A stretch of 63,768 nt of DNA. It comes from an uncultured Bacteroidales bacterium (GTDB lineage: Bacteria > Bacteroidota > Bacteroidia > Bacteroidales > JAUNSR01). The position numbers and the translations under genes were made by a program. Each line of letters begins with the position of its first letter. Positions within the stretch are counted from its first letter, which is position 1. Of this stretch, positions 53,066 through 61,966 are shown piece after piece. The notes beneath the pieces are model-generated. The model was not told the origin of the DNA and made no database searches. It was given only the letters and a program-made list of their open reading frames with translations. The stretch is from assembly GCA_947074105.1 (NCBI GenBank), contig CAMTON010000007.1, positions 1-63,768 on the forward strand, read 5' to 3'.

Positions 53066-54706
53066 ATGAATTTAAAAATCTCACATCAATATCTACTTTT
53101 GATATTGATAGGTATCATTACGTTTATAGTTAATAATGATACATTCGTTCCGGATATCATGGAATCGCGTAATATAATTACTGCCCGCGAAATGGTTTAT
53201 CAGGACAACTGGATCGTAACGACTATGAATGGAGAACTGAGATTGGAAAAACCTCCTTTGCCGACCTGGCTGACAGCAGTTGCAGAGATTATTTCTCCTG
53301 ATTCGATATTTCTTCAAAGGGCTATGGCGGGACTTTCCGCCGTAATGCTTGTCGTTTTTCTTTTTCTTCTGGTTCAGCGTATTTTAAGAAACAGATTGAT
53401 ATCATGGATGTCAGTTCTGGTTTTCTGTACTTCGTATAATGCGATATTGATGGGACGTACCGCATCTTGGGATATATATTGTCATGCTTTCATGTTGGGA
53501 GGTATATATTTCCTTTACCGATTGTTTTTCGATGAAGAAAGGCAATGGACAAATGCATCTTTATCAGGTCTTTTTCTAGGACTCTCATTTATGAGTAAGG
53601 GGCCCGTCTCATATTTTGCATTATTACTTCCATTCCTTATAGCTACTTTTTGTATTCTGAGACCATCGATGCGGGGACGATTAAATAAAGTCCTGTTACT
53701 TGCCGGAGTATGTATTGTGGTTTCTTCATGGTGGTATCTGTATATATATGTTATGCATTACGATGAAATGGCTTATGTAGCGAATAAGGAGTCTTCGGCA
53801 TGGGTAAACCGTAATGTAAGACCATGGTATTACTACTGGAGTTTTTTCCTTGAATCAGGTATCTGGGCTATTCTGCTTTTGACGGCTATCGGTTTTTCAT
53901 TTGCGAAAATCAAAACAAAAAAAGATAAGACGAATATGTTTTTTCTTGTCTGGACTTTGGCAACGGTAGTTTTGCTTTCATTGTTTCCGGAGAAAAAAAC
54001 ACGTTATCTTTTTCCTGTATTGATACCTGCTTCGATACTTATCGGGCAATTTATAGTGGAATGGGCGAAGAAATTCGCGGAAAACAGACAAAGCAGGTTA
54101 GATAATGTATTGTTTAAAGTGAATGCCATTCTGCCGGCTATAATAATTGCGGCTATTCCTGTAATAGGTTATAAATTCATTTTCAGTGAAGGTTATATCT
54201 CAATACCTTCGGCAATAATAATATGTATAACCACTTCTCTTGTTGCTTTCTTCATATTACGCGCTGCAATTCGAAATAAACCTTTGAATTTAGTAATCTG
54301 TGTATCTGTATTGTTTCTTGTAATAGAGATTTTTGCAATGCCGTCGCTGAAGTATCTGATAAATAATCCGGAAATGAACAGTATTGCCAATACACGTAAT
54401 ATAGAAGAGTTGAAAGATATTCAGTTTTATCATAATAAGAAAGATGAACTCAGGATAGAACTTGTTTACGCGGCACACAGAACTATAAAACCTATGGATT
54501 ACAGTAATGATTCGCTTCTTATATGTTCGTTGCCAATGGTAGTACTTTCAAGAACCGACATAGAGAGTGAGATGTCTGCAGAATTTCTGGAAAAGGTGAA
54601 TGTCAAACATATAGATATGTATGATGATAACAGAAGAAGCAAGAATAATAAAAAACGATATTCAAATTTATTTATATATAATGTAACTCTAATTACAGCA
54701 AAATGA
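53066..54706 (+). CDS. ArnT-like (GT83/PMT superfamily) lipid-linked sugar transferase
   Basis: 546 residues with about 11-12 membrane helices and a short periplasmic tail. The N-terminal acidic motif (VPDIMESRNIITAREM) and the loop GELRLEKPPLPTWLTA align with ArnT (PDE-R-A-I-REM; EKPPL). ArnT-type enzymes move a sugar from a polyprenyl phosphate to lipid A at the outer face of the inner membrane. It overlaps the next gene by four bases. The following GT2 and UDP-glucuronate epimerase-like genes suggest galacturonate rather than aminoarabinose. Confidence 0.88.
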   Translation: MNLKISHQYLLLILIGIITFIVNNDTFVPDIMESRNIITAREMVYQDNWIVTTMNGELRLEKPPLPTWLTAVAEIISPDSIFLQRAMAGLSAVMLVVFLFLLVQRILRNRLISWMSVLVFCTSYNAILMGRTASWDIYCHAFMLGGIYFLYRLFFDEERQWTNASLSGLFLGLSFMSKGPVSYFALLLPFLIATFCILRPSMRGRLNKVLLLAGVCIVVSSWWYLYIYVMHYDEMAYVANKESSAWVNRNVRPWYYYWSFFLESGIWAILLLTAIGFSFAKIKTKKDKTNMFFLVWTLATVVLLSLFPEKKTRYLFPVLIPASILIGQFIVEWAKKFAENRQSRLDNVLFKVNAILPAIIIAAIPVIGYKFIFSEGYISIPSAIIICITTSLVAFFILRAAIRNKPLNLVICVSVLFLVIEIFAMPSLKYLINNPEMNSIANTRNIEELKDIQFYHNKKDELRIELVYAAHRTIKPMDYSNDSLLICSLPMVVLSRTDIESEMSAEFLEKVNVKHIDMYDDNRRSKNNKKRYSNLFIYNVTLITAK

Positions 54707-55434
54707 ATAAAACAGCCAATTACAAATTAACAATTATAATTCCTATTTATAACGAAGAAGATAATATGGACCGTCTGAGAAAGACGATGGTTTCCTTTCT
54801 TCCTACCTGTGATGTTCCTGCGTGCGTTTTATTTGTAAACGACGGATCAAAAGATAATAGTCTTGATTTAATAAAAAATGCCTGTCAGGAAGAATCAGAT
54901 CTTTATTATATCAATTTCGATAAGAACCGCGGACTTTCTGCGGCAATAAAAGCAGGTATTGATGTCGCTCATTCCGAACTGGTCGGTTATATGGATGCTG
55001 ATATGCAGACAGATGTAAGAGATTTTAATCTTTTGCTTGAACATTCAGCAGAATATCCTCTTGTTATGGGAATAAGAGCGGAGCGTAAAGACTCCTCATT
55101 CAAGCGTTTTCAGTCAAAGTTTGCCAATTCTTTCAGAAGAATGATGACTAACGACGGAGCAACTGATACAGGATGTCCTTTGAAAATCATAAATACTGCA
55201 TATGCTAAAAGAATACCTTTTTTCACCGGGATGCACAGATTTTTGCCGGCTTTGATTAAACTCCAGGAAGGAGGAAAGTTTTATGAAACACCTGTAAGGC
55301 ATTATCCGAGAGAGGCCGGGGTATCGAAATATACTTTATGGAACCGTCTGATCTCGCCATTCAAGGATTGCTTTGCTTACAGATGGATGGCAACAAGATA
55401 TATCAATTACAATATCGAGGAAAATAATTTATGA
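54703..55434 (+). CDS. DPM1-like GT2 polyprenyl-phosphate glycosyltransferase
   Basis: 243 residues of GT-A fold: N-terminal LTIIIPIYNEEDNMDRL, VNDGSKDNSLD, and the metal site YMDADMQTD. It resembles ArnC/DPM1 but ends at WMATRYINYN without the C-terminal membrane helices of ArnC, so the next gene's membrane protein may supply the anchor. It probably makes undecaprenyl-phosphate-sugar from a UDP- or GDP-sugar. ATGA overlaps join it to both neighbours. Confidence 0.9.
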   Translation: MNKTANYKLTIIIPIYNEEDNMDRLRKTMVSFLPTCDVPACVLFVNDGSKDNSLDLIKNACQEESDLYYINFDKNRGLSAAIKAGIDVAHSELVGYMDADMQTDVRDFNLLLEHSAEYPLVMGIRAERKDSSFKRFQSKFANSFRRMMTNDGATDTGCPLKIINTAYAKRIPFFTGMHRFLPALIKLQEGGKFYETPVRHYPREAGVSKYTLWNRLISPFKDCFAYRWMATRYINYNIEENNL

Positions 55435-56066
55435 GTTTTCTGATTATAGGGATAGGACTGCTGGCACAACTTTTTTTTTCTGCAAGGATAATAGTGCAGT
55501 GGTTCGTTTCCGAGAAGAACAAGAAGGTGGTATCCAATAATCTGTTCTGGATATTCAGCCTTTGCGGATCGATGGCGATGGTGATATATGGTTGTTTGAA
55601 GAATGATTTTTCAATAATATTAGGTCAGTTTATCGCATATTATATTTATATCGGAAATCTGAGACTCAAAGGGCTTTGGGATAATGTGAATATCTTTTTG
55701 CGTTATTTGCTGATATGTATTCCGGTACTGGCTATCTTATTAAGAATTAATGATTCTCCTTCATTCTTTAATAATCTTTTTAATAATGAAGATATTCCGA
55801 TGTTATTATTGATCTATGGATCGGCAGGGCAGATAATATTCACATTCAGATTCGTATATCAATGGATATATTCTAAAAAAGAAAATGAGTCAGTTTTGCC
55901 ACCTGCTTTCTGGTGGATCAGCCTGACAGGTTCGATGATAATAGTAAGTTATGGCGCTATGGTTAAAGATCCGATTTTAATACTTGGTCAGTCTTTCGGT
56001 TTTATGTCGTATATAAGAAATCTTATGATAGGCAGAAAGAATGCAAAAACAAAAAGTTCGTTATGA
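55431..56066 (+). CDS. Double LAB_N (lipid-A-biosynthesis N-terminal) membrane protein
   Basis: 211 residues, six or so helices, built of two copies of the LAB_N unit: ARIIVQWFVSEKNKKVVSNN...FSLCGSMAMVIYG in the first half and FRFVYQWIYSKKENESVLPP...SLTGSMIIVSYGA in the second. Single LAB_N domains often sit next to DPM1-like transferases. A role as anchor for the GT2 or flippase for the lipid-linked sugar is inference. Overlaps both neighbours by four bases. Confidence 0.88.
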   Translation: MSFLIIGIGLLAQLFFSARIIVQWFVSEKNKKVVSNNLFWIFSLCGSMAMVIYGCLKNDFSIILGQFIAYYIYIGNLRLKGLWDNVNIFLRYLLICIPVLAILLRINDSPSFFNNLFNNEDIPMLLLIYGSAGQIIFTFRFVYQWIYSKKENESVLPPAFWWISLTGSMIIVSYGAMVKDPILILGQSFGFMSYIRNLMIGRKNAKTKSSL

Positions 56067-57088
56067 AAAAAATACTGGTGACCGGAGCAGCCGGTTTTAT
56101 AGGTTCGTATTTGTCGAAGGCATTGCTTGAAAAAGGTTTTGAAGTAGTCGGTCTTGATAATATAAATGACTATTATAATGTGAATCTGAAATATGGCAGG
56201 CTTGAGCATTTATGCGGGGTGAAGAAGGAAAACATAATGAAGGATGTTGCGGCATTGAGTGATAGATATCCTTCATACAAATTTTATAAATCTGATATAA
56301 CAGACAGGGACTTTCTTCCTGAATTATTTGAGAAAGAGAAGTTTGATATTGTTTGTAATCTGGCGGCTCAGGCTGGTGTGAGAAATTCGATAACAAATCC
56401 GTTTTCTTATGCTGAAAGTAACCTTATGGGATTTATGAATGTGTTAGAGGTCTGCAGGAACTACAATATCGGTCATCTTGTCTATGCTAGTTCAAGCAGT
56501 GTCTACGGAATGAATGACTCTGTTCCTTTTAAAGAGTCAGACAAAACAGATTCCCCCGTAAGTTTATATGCAGCGACAAAGAAAGCAAATGAACTGATGG
56601 CTTTTTCTTACAGTAAACTTTATAACCTGCAAACTACTGCATTGAGATTCTTTACGGTTTACGGTCCATGGGGACGACCGGATATGGCACCTTTCCTGTT
56701 TATGAAGGCTAATCTTTCAGGGGACAGGATAAGGATATTCAATAACGGTGATATGCGCAGGGATTTTACTTATATCGATGATATAGTAAAAGGAATTACT
56801 AAAGTTGTAGAAGTAGAACGAAAAGAAAGCAACGGAGTGCCACACAGAATATATAATATAGGCAATTCGACTTCTATAGAATTGATGGATTTTATCAGGT
56901 GTATTGAATCCTGCTCGGGCAGAGATTTTAAATATGACTTTGTTGAAATGCAGAAAGGTGATGTAGTATGTACTTATGCAGATACAACTCAATTACTGAA
57001 TGATTACGGATATTCACCATGCACGTCTATAAACACAGGTGTTGAGAATACATTCAAATGGTTTGAAAAATGGAATCATCTGATTTAA
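56063..57088 (+). CDS. UDP-glucuronate 4-epimerase-like SDR enzyme
   Basis: 341 residues of the extended short-chain dehydrogenase family: NAD motif GAAGFIGSYL, catalytic SSS and Y...K in SLYAATKKANE. The early segment GLDNINDYYNVNLKYGRLEHL is characteristic of UDP-glucuronate 4-epimerases (LpsL/CapI), which make UDP-galacturonate. Being last in an operon with a GT2 and an ArnT-like enzyme, it likely supplies the transferred sugar. Exact substrate inferred from family resemblance. Confidence 0.9.
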   Translation: MKKILVTGAAGFIGSYLSKALLEKGFEVVGLDNINDYYNVNLKYGRLEHLCGVKKENIMKDVAALSDRYPSYKFYKSDITDRDFLPELFEKEKFDIVCNLAAQAGVRNSITNPFSYAESNLMGFMNVLEVCRNYNIGHLVYASSSSVYGMNDSVPFKESDKTDSPVSLYAATKKANELMAFSYSKLYNLQTTALRFFTVYGPWGRPDMAPFLFMKANLSGDRIRIFNNGDMRRDFTYIDDIVKGITKVVEVERKESNGVPHRIYNIGNSTSIELMDFIRCIESCSGRDFKYDFVEMQKGDVVCTYADTTQLLNDYGYSPCTSINTGVENTFKWFEKWNHLI

Positions 57089-57120
57089 ATGGCTTAAAGA
57101 AAAATATATGATATATCATA

Positions 57121-57171
57121 AAATCAGAAAAGGAGAAAACTTAACGGTTTTCTCCTTTTCTGATTTTTATT
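57121..57171. terminator. Bidirectional terminator
   Basis: 20-bp perfect stem (57121-57140 / 57147-57166) and T-run, between the convergent epimerase and trpS genes. The arm shares AGAAAAGGAGAAA with the palindrome at 51491-51542. Confidence 0.92.
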
Positions 57172-57227
57172 GAAATACTTTTATGATGTCAAATGTTCCG
57201 GTCATAAAAGTAAGATTTTAAAACTGA

Positions 57228-58322
57228 TTATTTATTAGCGAATTTTTCAGCCTGTCGTTTGATAAGCTCTTCGTCTTCGAAATAATTGATCTTCATTGCG
57301 GCTTTTACTTCTTCAAGAGTCTCGTTTGCTGCTGCGCGTGCAACATCACTACCTTCTTTAAGCATTCTGTAAATAGCAGGGATATCTTTTTCAAGTTCTG
57401 CACGTCTCTGACGGATTGGTTCAAGAGTTTCCTGCATTACTGAGTTCAGGAAACGTTTTACTTTTACATCTCCTAGACCACCTCTCTGATAATGAGCTTT
57501 CAGCTCGTCAAGATTAGCATATTCAGGAAGATATTTCTCAAAATGTTCAGGTTTAGAGAAAGCATCAAGATAAGTAAATACCGTATTCCCTTCAATCTTA
57601 CCCGGGTCCTGCACACGAAGATGATCAGGATCTGTGTACATACTCATAACTTTCTTCTGTACTTCTTCAGCTGAATCGGAAAGATAGATACAGTTTCCAA
57701 GAGATTTACTCATTTTAGCTTTACCGTCCGTTCCGGGAAGACGCAGACATGCTGCATTATCAGGAAGAAGAATCTGAGGCTCGATAAGAGTTTCTCCGTA
57801 TATACCGTTGAAACGGCGAACTATCTCATTTGTCTGTTCAAGCATCGGTTTCTGATCTTCTCCTACAGGTACTACAGTTGCTTTGAATGCAGTTATATCT
57901 GCAGCCTGGCTGATAGGATATGTGAAGAATCCTACAGGTATTGAAGTCTCAAAGTTTCTCATCTGAATCTCTGTTTTAACGGTAGGATTACGCTGAAGAC
58001 GCGATACAGTCACAAGATTCATGTAATAGAAAGAAAGTTCACAAAGCTCTGCTATCTGAGACTGAATGAAAATCGTTGTTTTAGCAGGATCAAGACCGCA
58101 TGCAAGATAGTCAAGAGCTACTTCTATAATATTTTCACGCACTTTATCCGGATTGTCATAATTATCAGTTAAAGCCTGTGCATCGGCAATCATGATAAAT
58201 ATCTTATCGAATTCACCTGAATTCTGAAGTTCTACGCGGCGGCGAAGAGATCCTACATAATGACCGATATGAAGAGGTCCCGTTGGGCGGTCGCCTGTAA
58301 GTATTATTTTCTGTTTGCTCAT
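57228..58322 (-). CDS. trpS: Tryptophanyl-tRNA synthetase
   Basis: 364 residues, class I synthetase charging tRNA-Trp. HIGH-type motif [10 protein letters not shown], tryptophan-binding region [20 protein letters not shown], and KMSKS in [11 protein letters not shown]. It has the long insertion and C-terminal helical part usual in bacterial TrpRS. Single essential gene, convergent to the lipid-modification operon. Confidence 0.97.
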   Translation of the reverse strand: MSKQKIILTGDRPTGPLHIGHYVGSLRRRVELQNSGEFDKIFIMIADAQALTDNYDNPDKVRENIIEVALDYLACGLDPAKTTIFIQSQIAELCELSFYYMNLVTVSRLQRNPTVKTEIQMRNFETSIPVGFFTYPISQAADITAFKATVVPVGEDQKPMLEQTNEIVRRFNGIYGETLIEPQILLPDNAACLRLPGTDGKAKMSKSLGNCIYLSDSAEEVQKKVMSMYTDPDHLRVQDPGKIEGNTVFTYLDAFSKPEHFEKYLPEYANLDELKAHYQRGGLGDVKVKRFLNSVMQETLEPIRQRRAELEKDIPAIYRMLKEGSDVARAAANETLEEVKAAMKINYFEDEELIKRQAEKFANK

Positions 58323-58357
58323 TATATTTATGAATTTATTATTTTCAAATTAAGTCG

Positions 58358-58365
58358 CAAATATA
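58358..58365 (-). promoter_or_regulatory. -7 element for trpS
   Basis: The minus strand reads TATATTTG (TAnnTTTG), 36 bases before the trpS ATG. Confidence 0.5.
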
Positions 58366-58459
58366 ATCAATAATATTATAATCTTTTCTATAACTAATGT
58401 TTATGGACAGTAAACTATAATTTAGAGTTAGTATCTTCGTTATTTAAAAGAAAATATAA

Positions 58460-59581
58460 ATGGCAGGCATATATATACACGTACCATTCTGCGCTAAGAA
58501 GTGCCTTTACTGCGACTTCTTTTCAAAGACCGATATGTCGCAGAAAAGCAGGTATATCGATTCACTTCTGAAAGAAATCGATGACAATAAAGATTTTATT
58601 TCGGGAGAAAGAATTGATACATTATACTTTGGAGGAGGAACCCCTTCACAGCTTGAAGAAGACGATTTCAGAAAAATATTTGATAAACTTAATGAGTCAT
58701 TTGATCTTTCCTTCTGCAGTGAAATAACAATAGAGGTAAACCCTGATGATATAGACAAAGATTATCTGATTATGTTACGCAGATTCCCTTTTAATCGCAT
58801 GAGTATGGGAATACAGAGTTTTAATGATAAGGATCTGAAATTCCTTAATCGAAGGCACAATTCAGAAGAGGCAGTGAAAGCGGTAAAGCTGGCTCAGATT
58901 TACGGTTTTAAAAATATAAGTATAGATCTTATTTATGGCCTTCCTGAACAAACAATCGAATTATGGAAAAAAAATATATCAAAGGCTGTATCCCTTGACG
59001 TCACACATATATCAGCCTATCATCTGATTTATGAAGAAGGTACACCGCTTTTCCGTCTTCTTGAAGCAGGGAAAATAAAGGAAGTGGGAGAGGAGACAAG
59101 TCTTGATATGTTCAGACTTTTGATTTCAGAACTTGAAAGCAATGGTTTCCGTCAATATGAAATATCTAATTTTTGCCGACCTGGCTATCATTCCCGTCAT
59201 AACAGCTCATATTGGAGTGGTGATCCGTATCTCGGACTTGGTCCCGGAGCTCATTCCTATAACGGAAAAATAAGGCAGTGTAACAGGCCGGATCTTAAAA
59301 GCTATATAAGCGGAAAAGGTTACAGGGAGAAGGAGATACTTTCGGATAATGATGTTTTTAATGATTATATCCTTACATCGGTTCGTGTTATGGAAGGCAT
59401 GAACCTTTCAGAACTGGAAAAAAGGTTCGGTCAGGAAAAAAAAGCATATACAATGAATATGGCAAAGAAATATATTGATAATGGTACTCTTGAAATAAAA
59501 GACGGTTTTCTTCGTCTGACAAAAGAAGGCGTATTTATATCCGATGCCATAATGTCGGATATGATGTATGTAGAAGATTAG
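58460..59581 (+). CDS. hemW: HemW-like radical SAM heme chaperone
   Basis: 373 residues. The start MAGIYIHVPFCAKKCLYCDF carries the 4Fe-4S ligands C11, C15, C18; glycine-rich SAM motif TLYFGGGTPSQL; then ISIDLIYGLPEQT and the C-terminal HemN_C domain (LTSVRVMEGMNLSELEKRF). As in HemW there is no catalytic coproporphyrinogen-oxidase extension; it binds heme and delivers it to membrane proteins. Divergent from trpS. Confidence 0.93.
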   Translation: MAGIYIHVPFCAKKCLYCDFFSKTDMSQKSRYIDSLLKEIDDNKDFISGERIDTLYFGGGTPSQLEEDDFRKIFDKLNESFDLSFCSEITIEVNPDDIDKDYLIMLRRFPFNRMSMGIQSFNDKDLKFLNRRHNSEEAVKAVKLAQIYGFKNISIDLIYGLPEQTIELWKKNISKAVSLDVTHISAYHLIYEEGTPLFRLLEAGKIKEVGEETSLDMFRLLISELESNGFRQYEISNFCRPGYHSRHNSSYWSGDPYLGLGPGAHSYNGKIRQCNRPDLKSYISGKGYREKEILSDNDVFNDYILTSVRVMEGMNLSELEKRFGQEKKAYTMNMAKKYIDNGTLEIKDGFLRLTKEGVFISDAIMSDMMYVED

Positions 59582-59596
59582 AATGCCGGATAAAAG

Positions 59597-59646
59597 AAAA
59601 CGATGATTATATTGAATTTAAATGCAATATAATCATCGTTTTTTTA
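59597..59646. terminator. Bidirectional terminator
   Basis: 18-bp perfect stem (59597-59614 / 59625-59642, AAAACGATGATTATATTG) with a T-run, between the convergent hemW and thioesterase genes. Confidence 0.92.
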
Positions 59647-59647
59647 T

Positions 59648-60085
59648 TTACAGGTCGGGATTATTCTCATATCTCCTGATAGCATCCTTCCAGAAAGGTG
59701 TAATCTCTTTTGAAGAATTTGTAGCTACGTCAAAACCACACATAACTGTTGTACATTCACATTTTACAGATTTATTCTCGGTGTCAATTATGCGCTGATG
59801 CATTGTAAGTGATTTGTTTCCTATTCTTACAACAGCGGTCTCTACCGCAATCTTATCTCTGTAGAAGGTAGGACACTTGAAATCGGCATCAATAGCTTTT
59901 ATTACGATGTCTGCATTTGCCCAGTCAACGTGTTGTCCGATAATCTTATCGAAATAACATGTTTTTCCTAAATCAAAAAAATTGAAATAGACTGAATTAT
60001 TGACATGCCCTATTATATCCACATCGTTAAAACGAAGCTGTATAGGCAGACAATTATTGTATTTTACTTTCATTTCTTCTTCCAT
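59648..60085 (-). CDS. 4HBT-family acyl-CoA thioesterase
   Basis: 145 residues, single hotdog fold. The motif RFNDVDIIGHVNNSVYFNFF contains the catalytic aspartate region of YbgC/4-hydroxybenzoyl-CoA thioesterases. It hydrolyses acyl-CoA in the cytoplasm; the acyl group is not known. It is the last gene of the minus-strand recF, dciA-like, thioesterase run (74 bases after the DciA-like gene). Confidence 0.9.
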   Translation of the reverse strand: MEEEMKVKYNNCLPIQLRFNDVDIIGHVNNSVYFNFFDLGKTCYFDKIIGQHVDWANADIVIKAIDADFKCPTFYRDKIAVETAVVRIGNKSLTMHQRIIDTENKSVKCECTTVMCGFDVATNSSKEITPFWKDAIRRYENNPDL

Positions 60086-60159
60086 AAGGAATTAAACTTT
60101 TTTAGTTTATTACATTGATTTGTTTCCGGTTTTCTATTATTAAAGCCGGCTAAATATGT

Positions 60160-60450
60160 TTATCTGAATATAATATTATCTATTACATGTGTTCCGAGCT
60201 TCTGATTTATTGTGTCTGCAAGGCGTGTGCGGCACATATAAAGCTCATTTCTGATAACCGAAGAGTTTATCTTTACATATAATATTTTGTTTTTGACAAA
60301 CATCTGCTCTGTATATGATGCTATATCATCTCCGAGAATTTCGGGCCAGATTCTCAAAATCTTCTGTTCAAAGACTTTAGATTCGAGATTCCTGTTTTTT
60401 AGAGCTTGTTTGATGATGTCTCCCACGCTTTGGGCATTTTTTCTTAACAT
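60160..60450 (-). CDS. DUF721 protein, DciA-like
   Basis: 96 residues of DUF721: N-terminal SVGDIIKQALKNRNLESKV, the family's central IWPEILGDDIASYTEQMFVK and VKINSSVIRNEL. DUF721 includes DciA, the helicase operator of replication in bacteria without DnaC. The position next to recF supports a role in replication; it is shorter than many DciA proteins. Confidence 0.88.
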   Translation of the reverse strand: MLRKNAQSVGDIIKQALKNRNLESKVFEQKILRIWPEILGDDIASYTEQMFVKNKILYVKINSSVIRNELYMCRTRLADTINQKLGTHVIDNIIFR

Positions 60451-60504
60451 GATCTTTAGCTGATTATGCAGTGATAAGAATATTTATATTTTCTTCAAAA
60501 AGAG

Positions 60505-61614
60505 TTAAATAGAAGATTCCGCCAAAGATATTATACCGTCTTTTACATCAAAAAACGAATAACTTCCGTGAATAGCCTTTATTATATTATCAAGATTGGT
60601 CCTGTTGGTATCAGTAATGAATATCTGTCCGAAACGATCGCTGGATACAAGTTTTATAATCTGTTCTACTCTGGCAGAATCCAGCTTGTCGAAAATATCA
60701 TCCAAAAGAAGTATCGGTTCGGTATTTCTTACTTTTTTCAGGAATTCATATTGCGCCAGTTTAAGAACAGTAAGATATGTCTTATTCTGACCTTGTGAAC
60801 CGATCTTTTTTATTGGATAATCTCCAAGGTTCATTTCAAGCTCATCTTTATGAATACCGCGGGAGCTATAACCCAGTATGAAGTCCCGCTCTCTTACCTC
60901 TTTAAGCTGTGCAGCGAGATTGCCTCTTTCAATATGAGATGTATAAGATAGAGAAACAGACTCTTTTGAATTTGATATATAGTCATAAAATTCATTGAAC
61001 ACAGGCAAAAAGTCATGAATGAAATTCTTTCTGCATTCATATATTTTTTCGCCATAGACAGACATCTGTTCTTCCCAGACCTCGAATAGGGATTCATCAC
61101 TGAATGCACGATCCAGCTTCAGCAGACTGTTTCTCTGTTGAAGGGCATTATTGTATTTTATAAGATATTCCAGATACTGTTTGTCAAACTGAGATATTAC
61201 AAGATCGAGAAACTTGCGTCTTTCTTCACTGCCACCGGAAAGAAGTACTGAATCCTGAGGAGAAACCATGACAAGCGGAATAAGACCTATATGATCTGAT
61301 AGCTTATCATATTCTTTTTTATTTCTTTTGAACTGTTTTTTTGAGCGACGTTTTACTCCACAGTAAATATCCTCTTTTTTATCATCATCCACATAATAGC
61401 CGTGAATCATAAAAAATTCATGTTCATGCATGATATTTTGCGAATCTATCTGATTGGAATAGCTTCTGCAGAACGAAAGATAATATATAGCGTCAAGAAG
61501 ATTTGTCTTTCCCATTCCGTTGTTGCCAAGAAAGCAATTTATATTGGATGAGAAATTCAGATCAGCCTCTTCGAGGTTTTTGTAATTTACAACGGTTAAT
61601 CTGTCAAGGATCAT
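60505..61614 (-). CDS. recF: DNA replication and repair protein RecF
   Basis: 369 residues, SMC-like ATPase that loads RecA at gaps. Walker A GNNGMGKTN, RecF segment SPQDSVLLSGGSEERRKFLD, signature IGSQGQNKTYLTVLKLAQ and Walker B LLLDDIFDKLD. Homologues start at MILDRLTVVNY, giving 61614; the frame extends to an ATG at 61659 that overlaps the stop of a 39-codon frame upstream. It heads a run with the DciA-like gene (54 bases downstream). Confidence 0.95.
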   Translation of the reverse strand: MILDRLTVVNYKNLEEADLNFSSNINCFLGNNGMGKTNLLDAIYYLSFCRSYSNQIDSQNIMHEHEFFMIHGYYVDDDKKEDIYCGVKRRSKKQFKRNKKEYDKLSDHIGLIPLVMVSPQDSVLLSGGSEERRKFLDLVISQFDKQYLEYLIKYNNALQQRNSLLKLDRAFSDESLFEVWEEQMSVYGEKIYECRKNFIHDFLPVFNEFYDYISNSKESVSLSYTSHIERGNLAAQLKEVRERDFILGYSSRGIHKDELEMNLGDYPIKKIGSQGQNKTYLTVLKLAQYEFLKKVRNTEPILLLDDIFDKLDSARVEQIIKLVSSDRFGQIFITDTNRTNLDNIIKAIHGSYSFFDVKDGIISLAESSI

Positions 61615-61658
61615 ATTTAATAGGAGATTATTCTTATATTTAAGAAACAAATATGTCA

Positions 61659-61778
61659 TTATGATTTGCCTTTGAAGGAATAAATAAAAACCTTATTAAA
61701 ACCGTCTGTAGAATCATAATGGTAAAATTCAGGATCTAAATAATTACGTAATTTTTTGTTCCTGACTATTTCTTTCAT
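61659..61778 (-). CDS. Possible 39-residue leader peptide upstream of recF
   Basis: Small frame with start ATG at 61778 and stop TAA at 61661-61659, whose last base is the A of an in-frame upstream ATG of recF (TAATG overlap). The product is charged and hydrophilic (MKEIVRNKKLRNYLDPEFYH, then 19 residues). A -7-like TAATTTTG lies 8 bases before it, so it would be near-leaderless. It may be a real small protein, a coupling leader, or chance. Confidence 0.35.
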   Translation of the reverse strand: MKEIVRNKKLRNYLDPEFYHYDSTDGFNKVFIYSFKGKS

Positions 61779-61785
61779 TTTATGG

Positions 61786-61793
61786 CAAAATTA
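61786..61793 (-). promoter_or_regulatory. -7 element upstream of recF
   Basis: The minus strand reads TAATTTTG (TAnnTTTG). If used, the transcript starts close to the small frame at 61778 and recF has a leader of about 165 bases. Confidence 0.4.
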
Positions 61794-61869
61794 ATCAATA
61801 AAGCTGGTCACAGACTGTATCAAAGCTAAAAAAAGTTGTATTAAATTTCATTTATATATAGAAATAAAT

Positions 61870-61877
61870 TACTTTTG
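61870..61877 (+). promoter_or_regulatory. -7 element for the TPR gene
   Basis: TACTTTTG matches TAnnTTTG, 90 bases before the TPR ATG; no -33 at the ideal spacing. The rest of 61794-61966 is AT-rich and empty. Confidence 0.45.
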
Positions 61878-61966
61878 CCTCTCGATTAAAATGATTTTTT
61901 CCTTTTATTTGGATAAAAATAGAATTTTACATTTTTTAGTTAAGCAAATAATAAAAAACCATAAAT

